Of a stretch of 64,000 nucleotides of DNA, positions 24,874-33,790 are shown piece after piece; the stretch's first letter is position 1; each line of letters begins with the position of its first letter. Where the stretch lies: assembly GCF_001026695.1 (NCBI RefSeq), contig NZ_LDNB01000014.1, positions 1 through 64,000 of the forward strand. The letters run 5' to 3'. The position numbers were made by a program, and so were the translations under genes. The DNA comes from Neobacillus vireti (GTDB lineage Bacteria > Bacillota > Bacilli > Bacillales > Cytobacillaceae). The notes beneath the pieces were generated by a model, which made no database searches, had not been told where the DNA came from, and saw only the letters and a program-made list of their open reading frames with translations.

Positions 24874-25030
24874 GGGAATTATTGGCAACTAACTTCGAAT
24901 TCCGTTTATTTTGGAACCTAAGCTGGTTGAGAGGTATTTTTTTAGAATAATATCCTAATGATTTCCAACGCCTCATATTAATGAATATGTGCTTTTTGCA
25001 CAAATTTAAAGATGGAAAGGTGGGAAATCG

Positions 25031-25651
25031 ATGTCCTCTAAAAGTCTGTTTCGTTTTTCCGGGAATGTCTTGTTATTGGGCGCTCTTTTAAACCTCGTTG
25101 CCGCCATCTGGTCGTTTTTTGTGAATTCCAATTTCCCTTCAGCTTCGGCTAGCGAACTTCAAAATCCACAGTGGGTAGTTTTTAACATTATAGGTTTCGT
25201 GGCATACGCTTTGATCCTCATCGGACTGCCTGGACTTTATTTACACCAGTCAGGTGGGAGGGGAGGCAAGGTAGGACTGATGGGATCATTATTTATCGCT
25301 CTTAGTACTTTTTTTAGAATCGGAGTGGCTGCCTATTTTATCGCAGTTGTGCCTATACTTGCTGAAAAGGCCCCGAAAATGATTGAAGAAACTGTCTTTT
25401 CTGGCTTTGTGCTTTTTCCATTTGGTGCATTTTTCTTTGGCTTGATTGGTTTTATTCTACTTGGGACCTCCATCATTCGCGCAAAAGTATTTCCGACATA
25501 TGTAGCAATATTACTTATTATTTCGTCTGTAATTGAGGTTTCGGGAATTTTCATTGATGGCGCAACTGCTTCAGCTGTAATTTTGGTGTTAATTGCGCTT
25601 ACTATGGGTATTGCGCTCGGTGTTATTGGGCTAAGATTAAAATCCAACTAG
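25031..25651 (+). CDS. Six-TM membrane protein, unknown
   Basis: A 206-aa hydrophobic protein with about six TM helices (near residues 8-30, 48-70, 82-105, 122-145, 150-170, 178-200). Start ATG behind GGAAAGGTGGG. It has its own terminator. Composition is typical of small uncharacterised Bacillus membrane proteins (DUF4386-like); the family assignment is tentative. Confidence 0.75.
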   Translation: MSSKSLFRFSGNVLLLGALLNLVAAIWSFFVNSNFPSASASELQNPQWVVFNIIGFVAYALILIGLPGLYLHQSGGRGGKVGLMGSLFIALSTFFRIGVAAYFIAVVPILAEKAPKMIEETVFSGFVLFPFGAFFFGLIGFILLGTSIIRAKVFPTYVAILLIISSVIEVSGIFIDGATASAVILVLIALTMGIALGVIGLRLKSN

Positions 25652-25676
25652 GGGTGTCAGTCTCTTGTTATCAATG

Positions 25677-25714
25677 AGGGCAATATTCTCAGATGTGAGG
25701 ATATTGTCCTTTTT
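25677..25714 (+). terminator. Terminator of the six-TM protein
   Basis: A stem AGGGCAATATTCTCA/TGAGGATATTGTCC (one mismatch) followed by TTTTT. Confidence 0.85.
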
Positions 25715-25782
25715 ATTAGAAGAACAATGTATCATTTTTTTCCTTGTTGACAGTAAAATTTTTTAGAAATTAAGGAGGTAAA

Positions 25783-27012
25783 ATGAAGAAGAAAACTACC
25801 AAGCTATTACTTATTTTCTTAACATTCCTCTTGTTAGGTTCAATACTGCTTGTATTAGTTTCCACTATCATACTTTCCCCACAATATGTTTTTAGGACAA
25901 TCATAAATGGAGATTCGGATGTAATGGATTACAATGTATTTCCGAGGCGGATTATTCAAAAAAGCTCCCAACCCTATTATTACAAATATAACCTGGATGA
26001 ATCCTTAAAAAAGATGTCAATAGACTATATGTATAAAGGGAAAGGCAGAACGACACGATTGGATACCTTTCTAAAGGAAACAAATACCACTTCATTTATC
26101 ATTGTCCACGATGACAAGGTAGTGCTCGAAGAATATTTCAACGGATATGACAAGGATGCGGTTAATACATCTTTCTCAATGGCTAAGTCAATCGATTCGT
26201 TGTTAATTGGAATGGCGATTGAAGATGGTTATATAGAAAGTGAAAAGCAATCGATTGCGGATTATATAATCGAGTTCAAAGGAACGAATATGGAGAGGAT
26301 TACAATTGAAGATTTACTTCTGATGCGTTCAAACATTAGCTATGAGGAAGGAAATATCTGGTTTAGCGACGATGCCAAAACGTATTACATGCCGGATTTA
26401 CGTAATTTAGCGTTGACTCATACTAATCTGACTACAAAATACCAAGGTAAATTTCATTATAACAATTATCATCCTTTATTACTTGGCATCATCCTGGAGC
26501 GCAGTACGGGTAAACATGTAGCGGAATATTTCCAGCAGAAAGTTTGGGATAAGATTGGAGCCGAAAATGATGCTTCGTGGAGTCTAGACAGTAAACAGAC
26601 AGGTTTTGAAAAGATGGAGAGCGGTATTAATTTCAAAGCGATTGACTTTGTAAAGATAGGCAGTCTGTTGCTTCATGGTGGAACGTGGAATGAACAGTAT
26701 ATCCTGAATGAAAAATGGATAAAACTGTCTACAATAAGCGGATTACCTTTAAATAGAGATGAATATAAAGGCTCATTCTTAGAAAATAAAAATATCGGAT
26801 ATAAATACATGTGGTATAGTACACAAAATAATAATGGGGATTTAGACTTTTTTGCGATGGGAAAGTATGGACAGTATCTATATATCTCTCCGGCAAACAA
26901 TATTGTTATATTACGAACGGGTAAATCGCTAGGAAATGTAGATAGCTGGGAGGATATTTTTAAAGAAGTATCTTTAAAAGTAGGTAAAGATAAATCCAAT
27001 CATAGAAATTAA
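25783..27012 (+). CDS. Serine hydrolase, beta-lactamase/PBP class C fold
   Basis: A 409-aa protein with an N-terminal TM/signal anchor (residues 7-30), so the domain is outside the membrane. The SxxK motif is SMAK (residues 132-135) and the YxN motif YNN (226-228). The third box (HGG / GKYGQ region) is less clear. The family contains D-aminopeptidases, esterases and 6-aminohexanoate oligomer hydrolases; the exact substrate cannot be read. Good AAGGAGG site. Confidence 0.87.
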   Translation: MKKKTTKLLLIFLTFLLLGSILLVLVSTIILSPQYVFRTIINGDSDVMDYNVFPRRIIQKSSQPYYYKYNLDESLKKMSIDYMYKGKGRTTRLDTFLKETNTTSFIIVHDDKVVLEEYFNGYDKDAVNTSFSMAKSIDSLLIGMAIEDGYIESEKQSIADYIIEFKGTNMERITIEDLLLMRSNISYEEGNIWFSDDAKTYYMPDLRNLALTHTNLTTKYQGKFHYNNYHPLLLGIILERSTGKHVAEYFQQKVWDKIGAENDASWSLDSKQTGFEKMESGINFKAIDFVKIGSLLLHGGTWNEQYILNEKWIKLSTISGLPLNRDEYKGSFLENKNIGYKYMWYSTQNNNGDLDFFAMGKYGQYLYISPANNIVILRTGKSLGNVDSWEDIFKEVSLKVGKDKSNHRN

Positions 27013-27063
27013 CAAGCCAAAAATAACAAGGGTGTATAAAAACTTGTATATTTTTGGCTTGTT
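27011..27063 (+). terminator. Terminator of the serine hydrolase
   Basis: A perfect 15-bp stem AACAAGCCAAAAATA / TATTTTTGGCTTGTT, with an inner ACAAG/CTTGT pairing. Confidence 0.88.
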
Positions 27064-27099
27064 AAAATTTGCGCATGCGATCCAGTATCCCCGGAAAGT

Positions 27100-27121
27100 G
27101 ACAAGGGATTGTCCCTTTGTC
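27100..27121. repeat. GACAAGGG...CCCTTTGTC tag
   Basis: A short palindromic tag (GACAAGGGATTGTCCCTTTG then TC), related to the GGGACA...TGTCCC family. Confidence 0.6.
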
Positions 27122-27125
27122 CCTC

Positions 27126-27154
27126 TTGCCTAAAAAATATTATAGTGTTATAAT
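27126..27154 (+). promoter_or_regulatory. Promoter of the amino acid ABC operon
   Basis: -35 TTGCCT (27126), 17-base spacer, -10 TATAAT (27149-27154). Confidence 0.75.
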
Positions 27155-27222
27155 TCGATAGTGTGATAACATGGTAACGTACTAAAGTAAAATTAAAATC
27201 GAATTAAGGTGGTTTTTTTCAT

Positions 27223-28008
27223 ATGAAACGTCTAGTATCTATAGTTCTAGTGATCGCAGCGGTATTTTCTGTTTTAACAGCCTGCTCGAATAATACATCG
27301 GGCGATAAGGAAAAGGATGATCAAACGCTGATAATCGGTATTGACGATAAATTTGCTCCGCTTGGATTCCGTGACGATGCTAATAATATTGTTGGTTTTG
27401 ATATTGACTATGCAAAAGCAGCTGCTGAAAAAATGGGCATGAAGGTTAAATTCCAGCCAATTAACTGGAAAACTAAGGAATCTGAACTAAGCAGCGGCCG
27501 GATTGATCTTATTTGGAATGGTTATACAATTACCGATGAACGTAAGAAAAAGGTTCTTTTTACAAAGCCCTATTTAAAAAATGCTCAGGTAGTGGTCACA
27601 CTGGCTGATTCTAAAGTATCCAAACTGGCAGATTTAGAAGGCAAAAGGGTCGGGCTGCAGTCTTTATCTTCAGCTTCGGATGCCTTGGATGCGAATCCAA
27701 TAAAGTCCAAGATTAAAGATGTGACGGAGTTTTCCGATAATGTGATGGCCTTGAATGATTTAAAGAGCGGCCGATTAGATGCGGTTGTGATTGATGAAGT
27801 TGTGATTGATTATTACATGACAAAAGAGCAGGGTACGTTCAAAGTGCTTAATGAATCCCTCGCTCCTGAGGAATATGGAGTAGGCGTGAAAAAAGGGAAT
27901 GAGGAACTGCTGAACAAACTGCAAAAGGCACTCGATAAAATGAATGAAGACGGCACGGCCGCTGAAATTTCAAATAAATGGTTTGGAGAAGATAAAGTAG
28001 TAAAATAA
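27223..28008 (+). CDS. Polar amino acid ABC transporter, binding lipoprotein
   Basis: A 261-aa solute-binding protein of family 3. Lipobox LTAC (Cys21) anchors it to the membrane outer face. LIIGIDDKFAPLGFRDDANNIVGFDIDYAKAAAEKMG and the SGRIDLIWNGYTITDERKKKV region are the family 3 fingerprint. Glutamine, cystine or a similar polar amino acid is likely. It is followed, after two hairpins, by its permease and ATPase. Higher expression of the binding protein than the membrane parts is suggested by those hairpins. Confidence 0.93.
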   Translation: MKRLVSIVLVIAAVFSVLTACSNNTSGDKEKDDQTLIIGIDDKFAPLGFRDDANNIVGFDIDYAKAAAEKMGMKVKFQPINWKTKESELSSGRIDLIWNGYTITDERKKKVLFTKPYLKNAQVVVTLADSKVSKLADLEGKRVGLQSLSSASDALDANPIKSKIKDVTEFSDNVMALNDLKSGRLDAVVIDEVVIDYYMTKEQGTFKVLNESLAPEEYGVGVKKGNEELLNKLQKALDKMNEDGTAAEISNKWFGEDKVVK

Positions 28009-28022
28009 TGATAAATAGGTAG

Positions 28023-28053
28023 CAAAACAGGATTCCAAAGGGACCCTGTTTTG
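28023..28053 (+). terminator. Partial terminator after the binding protein
   Basis: A stem CAAAACAGG/CCTGTTTTG with weak T-tract; probably attenuates read-through to the permease. Confidence 0.7.
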
Positions 28054-28097
28054 TCTTGCGCTGGGCTACAGAGAGCTATCGCTTTCTGCACGCATTA

Positions 28098-28136
28098 AGG
28101 GAGACTAAGCCGATTTCCAATCGACTAAGTCTCCCT
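28098..28136 (+). terminator. Second intercistronic hairpin
   Basis: AGGGAGACT/AGTCTCCCT arms with an inner CGATT/AATCG stem and no T-tract; an attenuator or mRNA stabiliser. Confidence 0.6.
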
Positions 28137-28189
28137 ATATCGGGGCTGATCAAGGCTCTTATGCTTTTTGTTATTGGAGGAATCCTGTT

Positions 28190-28849
28190 ATGTCGTTTGA
28201 GTATATTATAACGATCCTTAAGCCGATGCTGGAAGGGGCGCAAATGACGGTTCTTTTGTTTGTGATTGCCATTGTTGTGTCGCTTCCGCTGGGCTTTTTG
28301 TTAACGTTAGCTGTAAAAAGCAGCTTCAAGCCACTTTCTATGCTGGCACAAGCTTTTATTTATGTGATGCGCGGGACACCGCTTTTGCTTCAGCTATTAG
28401 TGATCTGTTTTGGGCTGCCGATGATTCCGGGCATCGGGGAATATTTGGTGCTGGACCGCTTTGTCGCTGCTTGTATCGGGTTTATCCTTAATTACGCTGC
28501 CTATTTTGCTGAGATTTTCCGCGGCGGACTTTTGGCCATTGATAAAGGACAGTATGAGGCTGCACAAGTTCTCGGTTTTTCTAAATGGCATATGACGACA
28601 AGGATCATTCTGCCGCAAATGTTTCGTATTGCCCTTCCTGCTGTGGCAAACGAATCGGTGACACTTGTCAAGGATACGGCCCTGCTATATGCCGTTGCGG
28701 TTCCGGAATTATTGCATTATGCAGAGACAGCAGTCAATCGTGATTTTACGATTATTCCTTTTGCTGTAGCGGGTGTTATTTATCTGCTGATGACGCTTGT
28801 ATTAACGCTGTTCTTTAAATGGATCGAGCGGCGGTTTAGATTTGAATAA
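28190..28849 (+). CDS. Polar amino acid ABC transporter, permease
   Basis: A 219-aa HisM/GlnP-type permease with about five TM helices. The YVMRGTPLLLQLLVI stretch and the EAA motif EAAQVLGFSKWHMTTRIILPQ (contact to the ATPase) are typical. One permease gene implies a homodimer. Good GGAGG site; the ATPase follows directly. Confidence 0.95.
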   Translation: MSFEYIITILKPMLEGAQMTVLLFVIAIVVSLPLGFLLTLAVKSSFKPLSMLAQAFIYVMRGTPLLLQLLVICFGLPMIPGIGEYLVLDRFVAACIGFILNYAAYFAEIFRGGLLAIDKGQYEAAQVLGFSKWHMTTRIILPQMFRIALPAVANESVTLVKDTALLYAVAVPELLHYAETAVNRDFTIIPFAVAGVIYLLMTLVLTLFFKWIERRFRFE

Positions 28850-28864
28850 GGAGGGGGAATGAGG

Positions 28865-29602
28865 ATGGCAATCATTGAAGTTTCGAATCTCAAAAAGTCG
28901 TATGGCAATCTGGAAGTCTTAAAACAGATTAGCTTTGATGTTAATAAAAACGATGTAGTGGCTGTAATTGGCCCCTCCGGATCTGGGAAAAGTACGATGC
29001 TCCGAAGTCTTGTCCACCTGGAAAAAGTTGATGGAGGCAGTATTCGGGTTTCCGGTGATGATCTTGTAAAGGATGGAGTTTACTCAAAGCCAGACGAAAT
29101 CAAGCAGATTACCACCAAGATGGGAATGGTATTTCAGCACTTTAACCTGTTCCCACACCTAACAGTCAAAGAGAATTTGGAAATGGCTCCACGATTAGTG
29201 AAAAAGGAGTCTGCTTCCGATATAAGGAAGCGAAGCAGCGAGCTTCTGCAGAAGATTGGGCTTACGGGCCGGGAAAATGCTTACCCTGCTCATTTATCAG
29301 GCGGCCAAAAACAAAGGGTAGCCATTGCTCGGGCGTTGATGATGAATCCTGATATTCTGCTGTTTGATGAGCCTACTTCGGCGCTCGATCCCGAGTTAAC
29401 CGGCGAAGTCCTGCAGGTGATGAAGGACCTGGCAGAAGAACACATGACCATGATTGTCGTCACCCATGAGATGGGATTTGCAAAAGAAGTAGCCAGCCGT
29501 GTTATTTTTATGGACAATGGAGAAATTATTGAAACCGGTCATCCTTCTGATGTATTGACCAACCCGCAATCCGAACGGACGAAGGCGTTTTTAAAACGTT
29601 GA
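28865..29602 (+). CDS. Polar amino acid ABC transporter, ATPase
   Basis: A 245-aa GlnQ-type ATPase: Walker [11 protein letters not shown]-loop [14 protein letters not shown], signature [15 protein letters not shown], Walker [15 protein letters not shown], His switch VVTHEMGFA. The start is ATG 28865, 7 bases behind GGAGGGGG; the ATG at 28859 is only one base from that site. It completes the three-gene importer. Confidence 0.95.
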   Translation: MAIIEVSNLKKSYGNLEVLKQISFDVNKNDVVAVIGPSGSGKSTMLRSLVHLEKVDGGSIRVSGDDLVKDGVYSKPDEIKQITTKMGMVFQHFNLFPHLTVKENLEMAPRLVKKESASDIRKRSSELLQKIGLTGRENAYPAHLSGGQKQRVAIARALMMNPDILLFDEPTSALDPELTGEVLQVMKDLAEEHMTMIVVTHEMGFAKEVASRVIFMDNGEIIETGHPSDVLTNPQSERTKAFLKR

Positions 29603-29651
29603 TGGTGGTGCCGTAGAAGCGTGACGAAGGTAATTATATAGTAACAATTCA

Positions 29652-29694
29652 GGGTTCAGTCCGAGCTAATTTAACTGCAGGGCTGAACCCTTTT
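29652..29694 (+). terminator. Terminator of the amino acid ABC operon
   Basis: A stem GGGTTCAG/CTGAACCC followed by TTTT. Confidence 0.82.
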
Positions 29695-29803
29695 ACGTAG
29701 GGGTACATGATTTTTTAAGTATTTGGACCAAATTCAATATCCATGTAATCTGCAATGGCTGGATATGGCACAAATTCTAGTGCAGCCGCCAACCATAGTT
29801 CCT

Positions 29804-30098
29804 TTTTATAAAGGCTCTATTATAAATGAATGTTGATTTCACTGTGTTTGAAAAATAAACGGAAAAATTCCGTTTAAATTGGGAAATACTCATATTTTCT
29901 TAAAAATAAAGGGAGTATTTCCGCTTATATTATCTAAATCGTTGGATTTTGCCTTATTTAGAGCAGTTAATCGGAATATCTCCGCTTATATCTGCTTCTT
30001 AAGCTTCCTCTATATACATTAGCCGGAAATTCTCCGCCTATGAATTTTCATACCTACACGAAAATCATCAATGAAATAATAACAGAGCCTTTATAAAA
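29804..30098. mobile_element. MITE-like element with 15-bp terminal inverted repeats
   Basis: Perfect 15-bp arms TTTTATAAAGGCTCT (29804-29818) and AGAGCCTTTATAAAA (30084-30098) bound 295 bp without a gene. The interior carries several TTCCG(C)TTATA-like cores (TCCG at 29869, 29920, 29981, 30033, plus weaker ones). No clear target-site duplication is seen. It fits a non-autonomous intergenic element; no transposase is present. Confidence 0.7.
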
Positions 30099-30284
30099 GT
30101 AATTTTTAGCCTGGAGGATTCATTTTTCACAATCTAGTCAAAACTTTGTTGCAAAATTATGAATAACATCACAGACAGCTTTTTTAACTTGGGTAAAGTG
30201 CTAATATGTAAGTGTAGTAAGAAACAAACAAGATCTTGTAAAATAAAAAACAAATTAATTTTAATCCTAAGGGGATGGAGTATT

Positions 30285-30794
30285 ATGTTAAATCTTTTAA
30301 GAAAAAATACTATTGCTGCAGGGGTTTTAGCAATCATTCGGATTTATATAGGTTATCAATTTATACATGCAGGTTTTGCAAAAATTACAAGCGGCGGATT
30401 TGATGCAAGTGGGTTCTTAAAGGGCGCGATTGCTTCTAGCACAGGAGAACACCCAGCTGTTCAAGGCTGGTGGGCAGCATTTCTAGAGCATATTGCATTG
30501 CCTAACGCTGATCTGTTTTCTTTCTTAGTGCAATGGGGCGAAATATTAGTCGGAATTGCGTTAATCCTAGGTCTTCTCACTAACTTTGCCACACTAATGG
30601 GATTGGTGATGAATTTCTCTTTCTTATTCAGCGGCACGGTGAGCACTAACGGCCAACTGATTCTTTTAGCCTTCTTCGTTCTCGTTGCCGGAGCAAATGC
30701 TGGCAAATTCGGCTTAGACCGTTATGCAATGCCTTATGTACGTAAATACTTTACAGTTAAAGGTAATCATCGAAAAGGCACAACCGTTGCTTAA
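30285..30794 (+). CDS. DoxX-family membrane protein
   Basis: A 169-aa protein with four TM helices and the DoxX pattern: RIYIGYQFIHAGFAKITSGGFD near the N-terminus, QWGEILVGIALILGLLTNFATLMG in the middle, and FGLDRY at the end. DoxX proteins are membrane partners of redox or thiosulfate metabolism; the specific role is unknown. The start is the ATG behind GGGGATGGAG, not the frame opening at 30159, which has no site and is not membrane-like. Confidence 0.9.
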   Translation: MLNLLRKNTIAAGVLAIIRIYIGYQFIHAGFAKITSGGFDASGFLKGAIASSTGEHPAVQGWWAAFLEHIALPNADLFSFLVQWGEILVGIALILGLLTNFATLMGLVMNFSFLFSGTVSTNGQLILLAFFVLVAGANAGKFGLDRYAMPYVRKYFTVKGNHRKGTTVA

Positions 30795-30815
30795 ATACTA
30801 TATAAATAGTCGAGG

Positions 30816-30853
30816 AAAGGCATTCGAATATTAACTTATTCGGATGCCTTTTT
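30816..30853 (+). terminator. Terminator of the DoxX gene
   Basis: A stem AAAGGCATTCGAATA / TTATTCGGATGCCTTT followed by TT; one mismatch. Confidence 0.88.
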
Positions 30854-31046
30854 CCGCATTTATTAAACAATATGAATGCTTTAGGAGTTGGATTTACTTT
30901 TAATCGCATGACCGCAGATTTTAGGGATTCCTTCCAGCTTGGAATCTATTCCGAATTGGTTCCTCCCATGCTTCTTTAATGTTTTTAGATTTTCATATAA
31001 AATGGAACGAGTATGGGAAGGGGACTTTTCCCTGGGAGGGCTGAGG

Positions 31047-32153
31047 ATGAGAAAGAAAAGGAAAGTTATTCTGATTGTTTTTATTGGTATTGCATTTCTA
31101 TTAACGTTTTGTCGTTCCGATTATAAATATGATGTGAAGAGATATATAAAGGGAAAATATCATTTTGATGTGGATGTACTTAATACACCTACTATTAATA
31201 CAGGGAATATGGGAAATAGTTCTTTTACTGTAAGACGTTCCGATATACCAGAACTCATCTTTTCCGTTGACACAAAGGGTTTTTTTGTTAATAAAATTAC
31301 AGGTGATAATTATCAAAAAGTAAACAAAGTTTATCAGTTAAATCAAAAGTACCAAGATTCGGAGGATTACAAAGCACTTTTAGCCAAGGGGATTCATTCG
31401 TTTTTGTCTTTTTACGGGATGAGCAAAGAGGAGGATCATCTGGGAGTTTCGCTTGTATTAATGAAGAAAGATGCTTTAGAAATAAACGATTCTAATTTCA
31501 CAGACCTTTATAATGGTTTACAAACAATGAGGGCATTTATTCCCAATGATTATCTTGCAAAGGAGCTAATCATTCTTGATGCATTTGACAGCAGCCTTAA
31601 TAATGTCCATTCTACATATGAAAAGCACGGTCCTTTAGGATACTTAAGTTTTGGATGGGAATTAAGCGAGGTAACAGACTCGATTTCTTTCAAAAAGCTC
31701 CTAGAGAAAGAAAATGCAGAATCAGGTGAAATGGTAAAAACACATTTTTATAAAAAGGATTTCCATTTAATAAAAGGAATAGAAGCCGATTTAAACAAGT
31801 TAGGTTTTTTTGTCAGAAAAGATAGGCATTTCTTTCCTTTAGTCTGCGATTCTACAGCGGAGACGTTTGATGCAATAAATTTAGACACTTGTGACCAATA
31901 TCGTCTATCGTTAAAAGTTAAAGAGCAAGAATACGAGGAAATGCTTGATCATTTGTCTAATTATAAAGTATCCAAATTTTATCAATCTATTTTGCTTTAT
32001 AAAGAAACAGGGTTACATATATCAACACTTATCATAGCAAAAGAGAATGGAAGTAATAACGACTTTTTATATTTAAAACTTCAGTTAAATGAAATAAATT
32101 CCGAAAATGACGCTAGAGAGGTTTTAAAAAAGGCGATTGACGAAAAGCATTAA
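31047..32153 (+). CDS. Membrane-anchored exported protein, unknown
   Basis: A 368-aa protein with an N-terminal KKRK and one TM helix (residues ~6-20, ending TFC, a poor lipobox), followed by a soluble outside domain. No motif is recognised. The start ATG at 31047 lies behind GGGAGGGCTGAGG; the frame is open from 30939 but the first 36 codons lack a ribosome binding site. A GGGACAGG...GTCCC tag follows the stop. Confidence 0.7.
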   Translation: MRKKRKVILIVFIGIAFLLTFCRSDYKYDVKRYIKGKYHFDVDVLNTPTINTGNMGNSSFTVRRSDIPELIFSVDTKGFFVNKITGDNYQKVNKVYQLNQKYQDSEDYKALLAKGIHSFLSFYGMSKEEDHLGVSLVLMKKDALEINDSNFTDLYNGLQTMRAFIPNDYLAKELIILDAFDSSLNNVHSTYEKHGPLGYLSFGWELSEVTDSISFKKLLEKENAESGEMVKTHFYKKDFHLIKGIEADLNKLGFFVRKDRHFFPLVCDSTAETFDAINLDTCDQYRLSLKVKEQEYEEMLDHLSNYKVSKFYQSILLYKETGLHISTLIIAKENGSNNDFLYLKLQLNEINSENDAREVLKKAIDEKH

Positions 32154-32173
32154 AGCCGGGACAAGGGGACTGC

Positions 32174-32192
32174 GGGACAGGCACCGTGTCCC
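32174..32192. repeat. GGGACAGG...GTGTCCC tag
   Basis: GGGACAGGCACCGTGTCCC, 20 bases after the 31047 gene; the family is also at 24701 and 51481. Confidence 0.75.
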
Positions 32193-32380
32193 AAGTACAC
32201 AGCTCTATTCTCACTCCTCGCCAAACTGTTTACCATGGGAGGGGTCCTGAAATTTACCACCAAAGTCTTCAAAAACTTAAGGGGCTGCTGGCAAGTCATT
32301 CTTACTCTGTTCTATATATTGAGCAGACGTTGAACTGAATGTTGAAGATGTTAGTAAAATGTTTAATAGAAAAATTGCCA

Positions 32381-32412
32381 TCAGCCTTATACAAACGATT
32401 GTGTAAGGCTGA
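32381..32412 (-). terminator. Hairpin at the MHS pseudogene end
   Basis: A stem TCAGCCTTA/TAAGGCTGA with inner ACAA pairing; reading left it is followed by AATTTTTC. Confidence 0.7.
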
Positions 32413-32434
32413 CGAAAATAGTTACTGTGCTTTC

Positions 32435-33281
32435 TTAAATGTGAGTTCTTTTCCTTTTGTTTCTTTCTTTTACTAACATTATACTTATAATAGAAATGAT
32501 ACTTGCTACTACTAAATACATCGAAATTGGGATCGAGCTATTAAATGTTTTTAGGAGGCTTAATGAAATTAATGGAGCCAATGAGCCTGCTAATATGGGT
32601 GCTATTTGATAGCAAAAGGACAAAGCTGTATATCTGATATGAGTAGGGAATAACTCTGTCATTAATGCTGAGTATGGTGAATACGTCATCGATTCAATGA
32701 ATAAACCAAGCGTAATGGCGGCCATGATGATCCAATTGTTTCCGGTATCCATCATTGGAAACCCAATAAATCCCAAAATGCCGTTAAAATGGCTCCTGTC
32801 ATATAGATTGGTTTACATCCCCAAACATCACTTAAGTGTCCCATTAATGGAATAAAGAAAAAGTGAAGAGCATGGGCACCAAACATTAATAATAAAATTT
32901 GTGAAGTATCTTTATGGACCACAAGTTTTAAATATGTAATGGAGAACGTTACTACCATATAATATAAGTTGTTAAACGTAACGAAACGAGTAAGATTGGA
33001 GCCCAATAACCAATACTACTGAATGTTGGAATACATCCCATTAAGAAGGTCGTAATTCCAACGATAATTAAACTAAGCTGTAATAATTTTTTTCGCCCAA
33101 TTCTATCCCCATAATGACCAAAGACAAGCCCGCCGATCGGTCTGGCTAAAAAGCCTACTGCATAGAGAGCAAATACGGCTAGGATGCCGTCGATAGCGCT
33201 TCCAGTTTGTTGAAAAAATAATTCTCCAAAAACTAGAGCTGAAGCGGTACCATATAAGAAAAACTCATACCATTCAGCCAC
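32435..33281 (-). pseudogene. Shattered metabolite:H+ symporter (MHS-family MFS)
   Basis: Three frames in order cover an MHS symporter. 33281-32952 has the start ([42 protein letters not shown]) and breaks at RLTTYIIW, exactly where RLxQGxxxGGEWGG should be. 33006-32752 gives a later part ([22 protein letters not shown]). 32776-32435 gives the C-terminal TM helices ([19 protein letters not shown]). The N-terminus, a middle block and the frame are lost; total length is about two thirds of the ~430-aa family. Not functional. Confidence 0.88.
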
Positions 33282-33466
33282 AGATCACCTTCACGTTTCT
33301 GGGTCAGGTGATCGATTATTCCTCTTTCATCTTATTTCTTGCACCATTGTTCATATGCATTTTTACTTAAACAGGCTTCTTTGAAAAATAAGACAGGATG
33401 GGGGCGGAGCACTTCATGAATCCATCTAGCGGATTTGCCGCTCCACTCAAACTGTCGATATAATAG

Positions 33467-33607
33467 GCTGCAAAAGATTACTTCAATCAAGTGGAAGCAC
33501 CGGTAAAGGATTTTGTTATTTTTGATCGAGTGGCCCATTATCCCCAATTTGAGCAAAAAGAGCAGTTTGTAGATTGGTTAAACAAAACATGGGGTGTGCT
33601 AGAATAG
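33467..33607 (+). pseudogene. C-terminal scrap of an alpha/beta hydrolase
   Basis: An open stretch of 46 codons beginning AAKDYFNQVEAPVKDFVIF and ending WLNKTWGVLE closely matches the last 46 codons of the hydrolase at 20253 (AAKDYFNKVEAPVKEFVIF ... WLNRTWGLL) in protein and DNA. The catalytic His (AHYP) is kept, but nothing upstream of it remains. A second copy was deleted down to its tail. Confidence 0.88.
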
Positions 33608-33663
33608 TGCCTTTCATCACCCGGATTTATGTTAAAGCAATAGGCAGACTAAGTGCCAGGCAC
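33608..33663. repeat. Degenerate palindromic repeat
   Basis: Opens GTGCCTTTCATCACCCGGATTT and closes GTGCCAGGCAC; the right half is replaced. It directly follows the hydrolase scrap. Confidence 0.6.
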
Positions 33664-33790
33664 CAGCAACCTAAGCAGTTCCCTGCATGATCTTTATTTA
33701 TTCCGTATATTGTTAATAAGAAGGGATTATTTTCTTATTTGTCGAAATAAACTTAAGACCCACTATTTAAGAAGGAAAGCGGGAATATTT

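Noticed and set aside
33332..33556. 74-aa minus-strand frame in the graveyard
   Set aside because: Its start lies antisense to the hydrolase scrap and it has no recognisable domain; at most the C-terminal part is a remnant of another gene.
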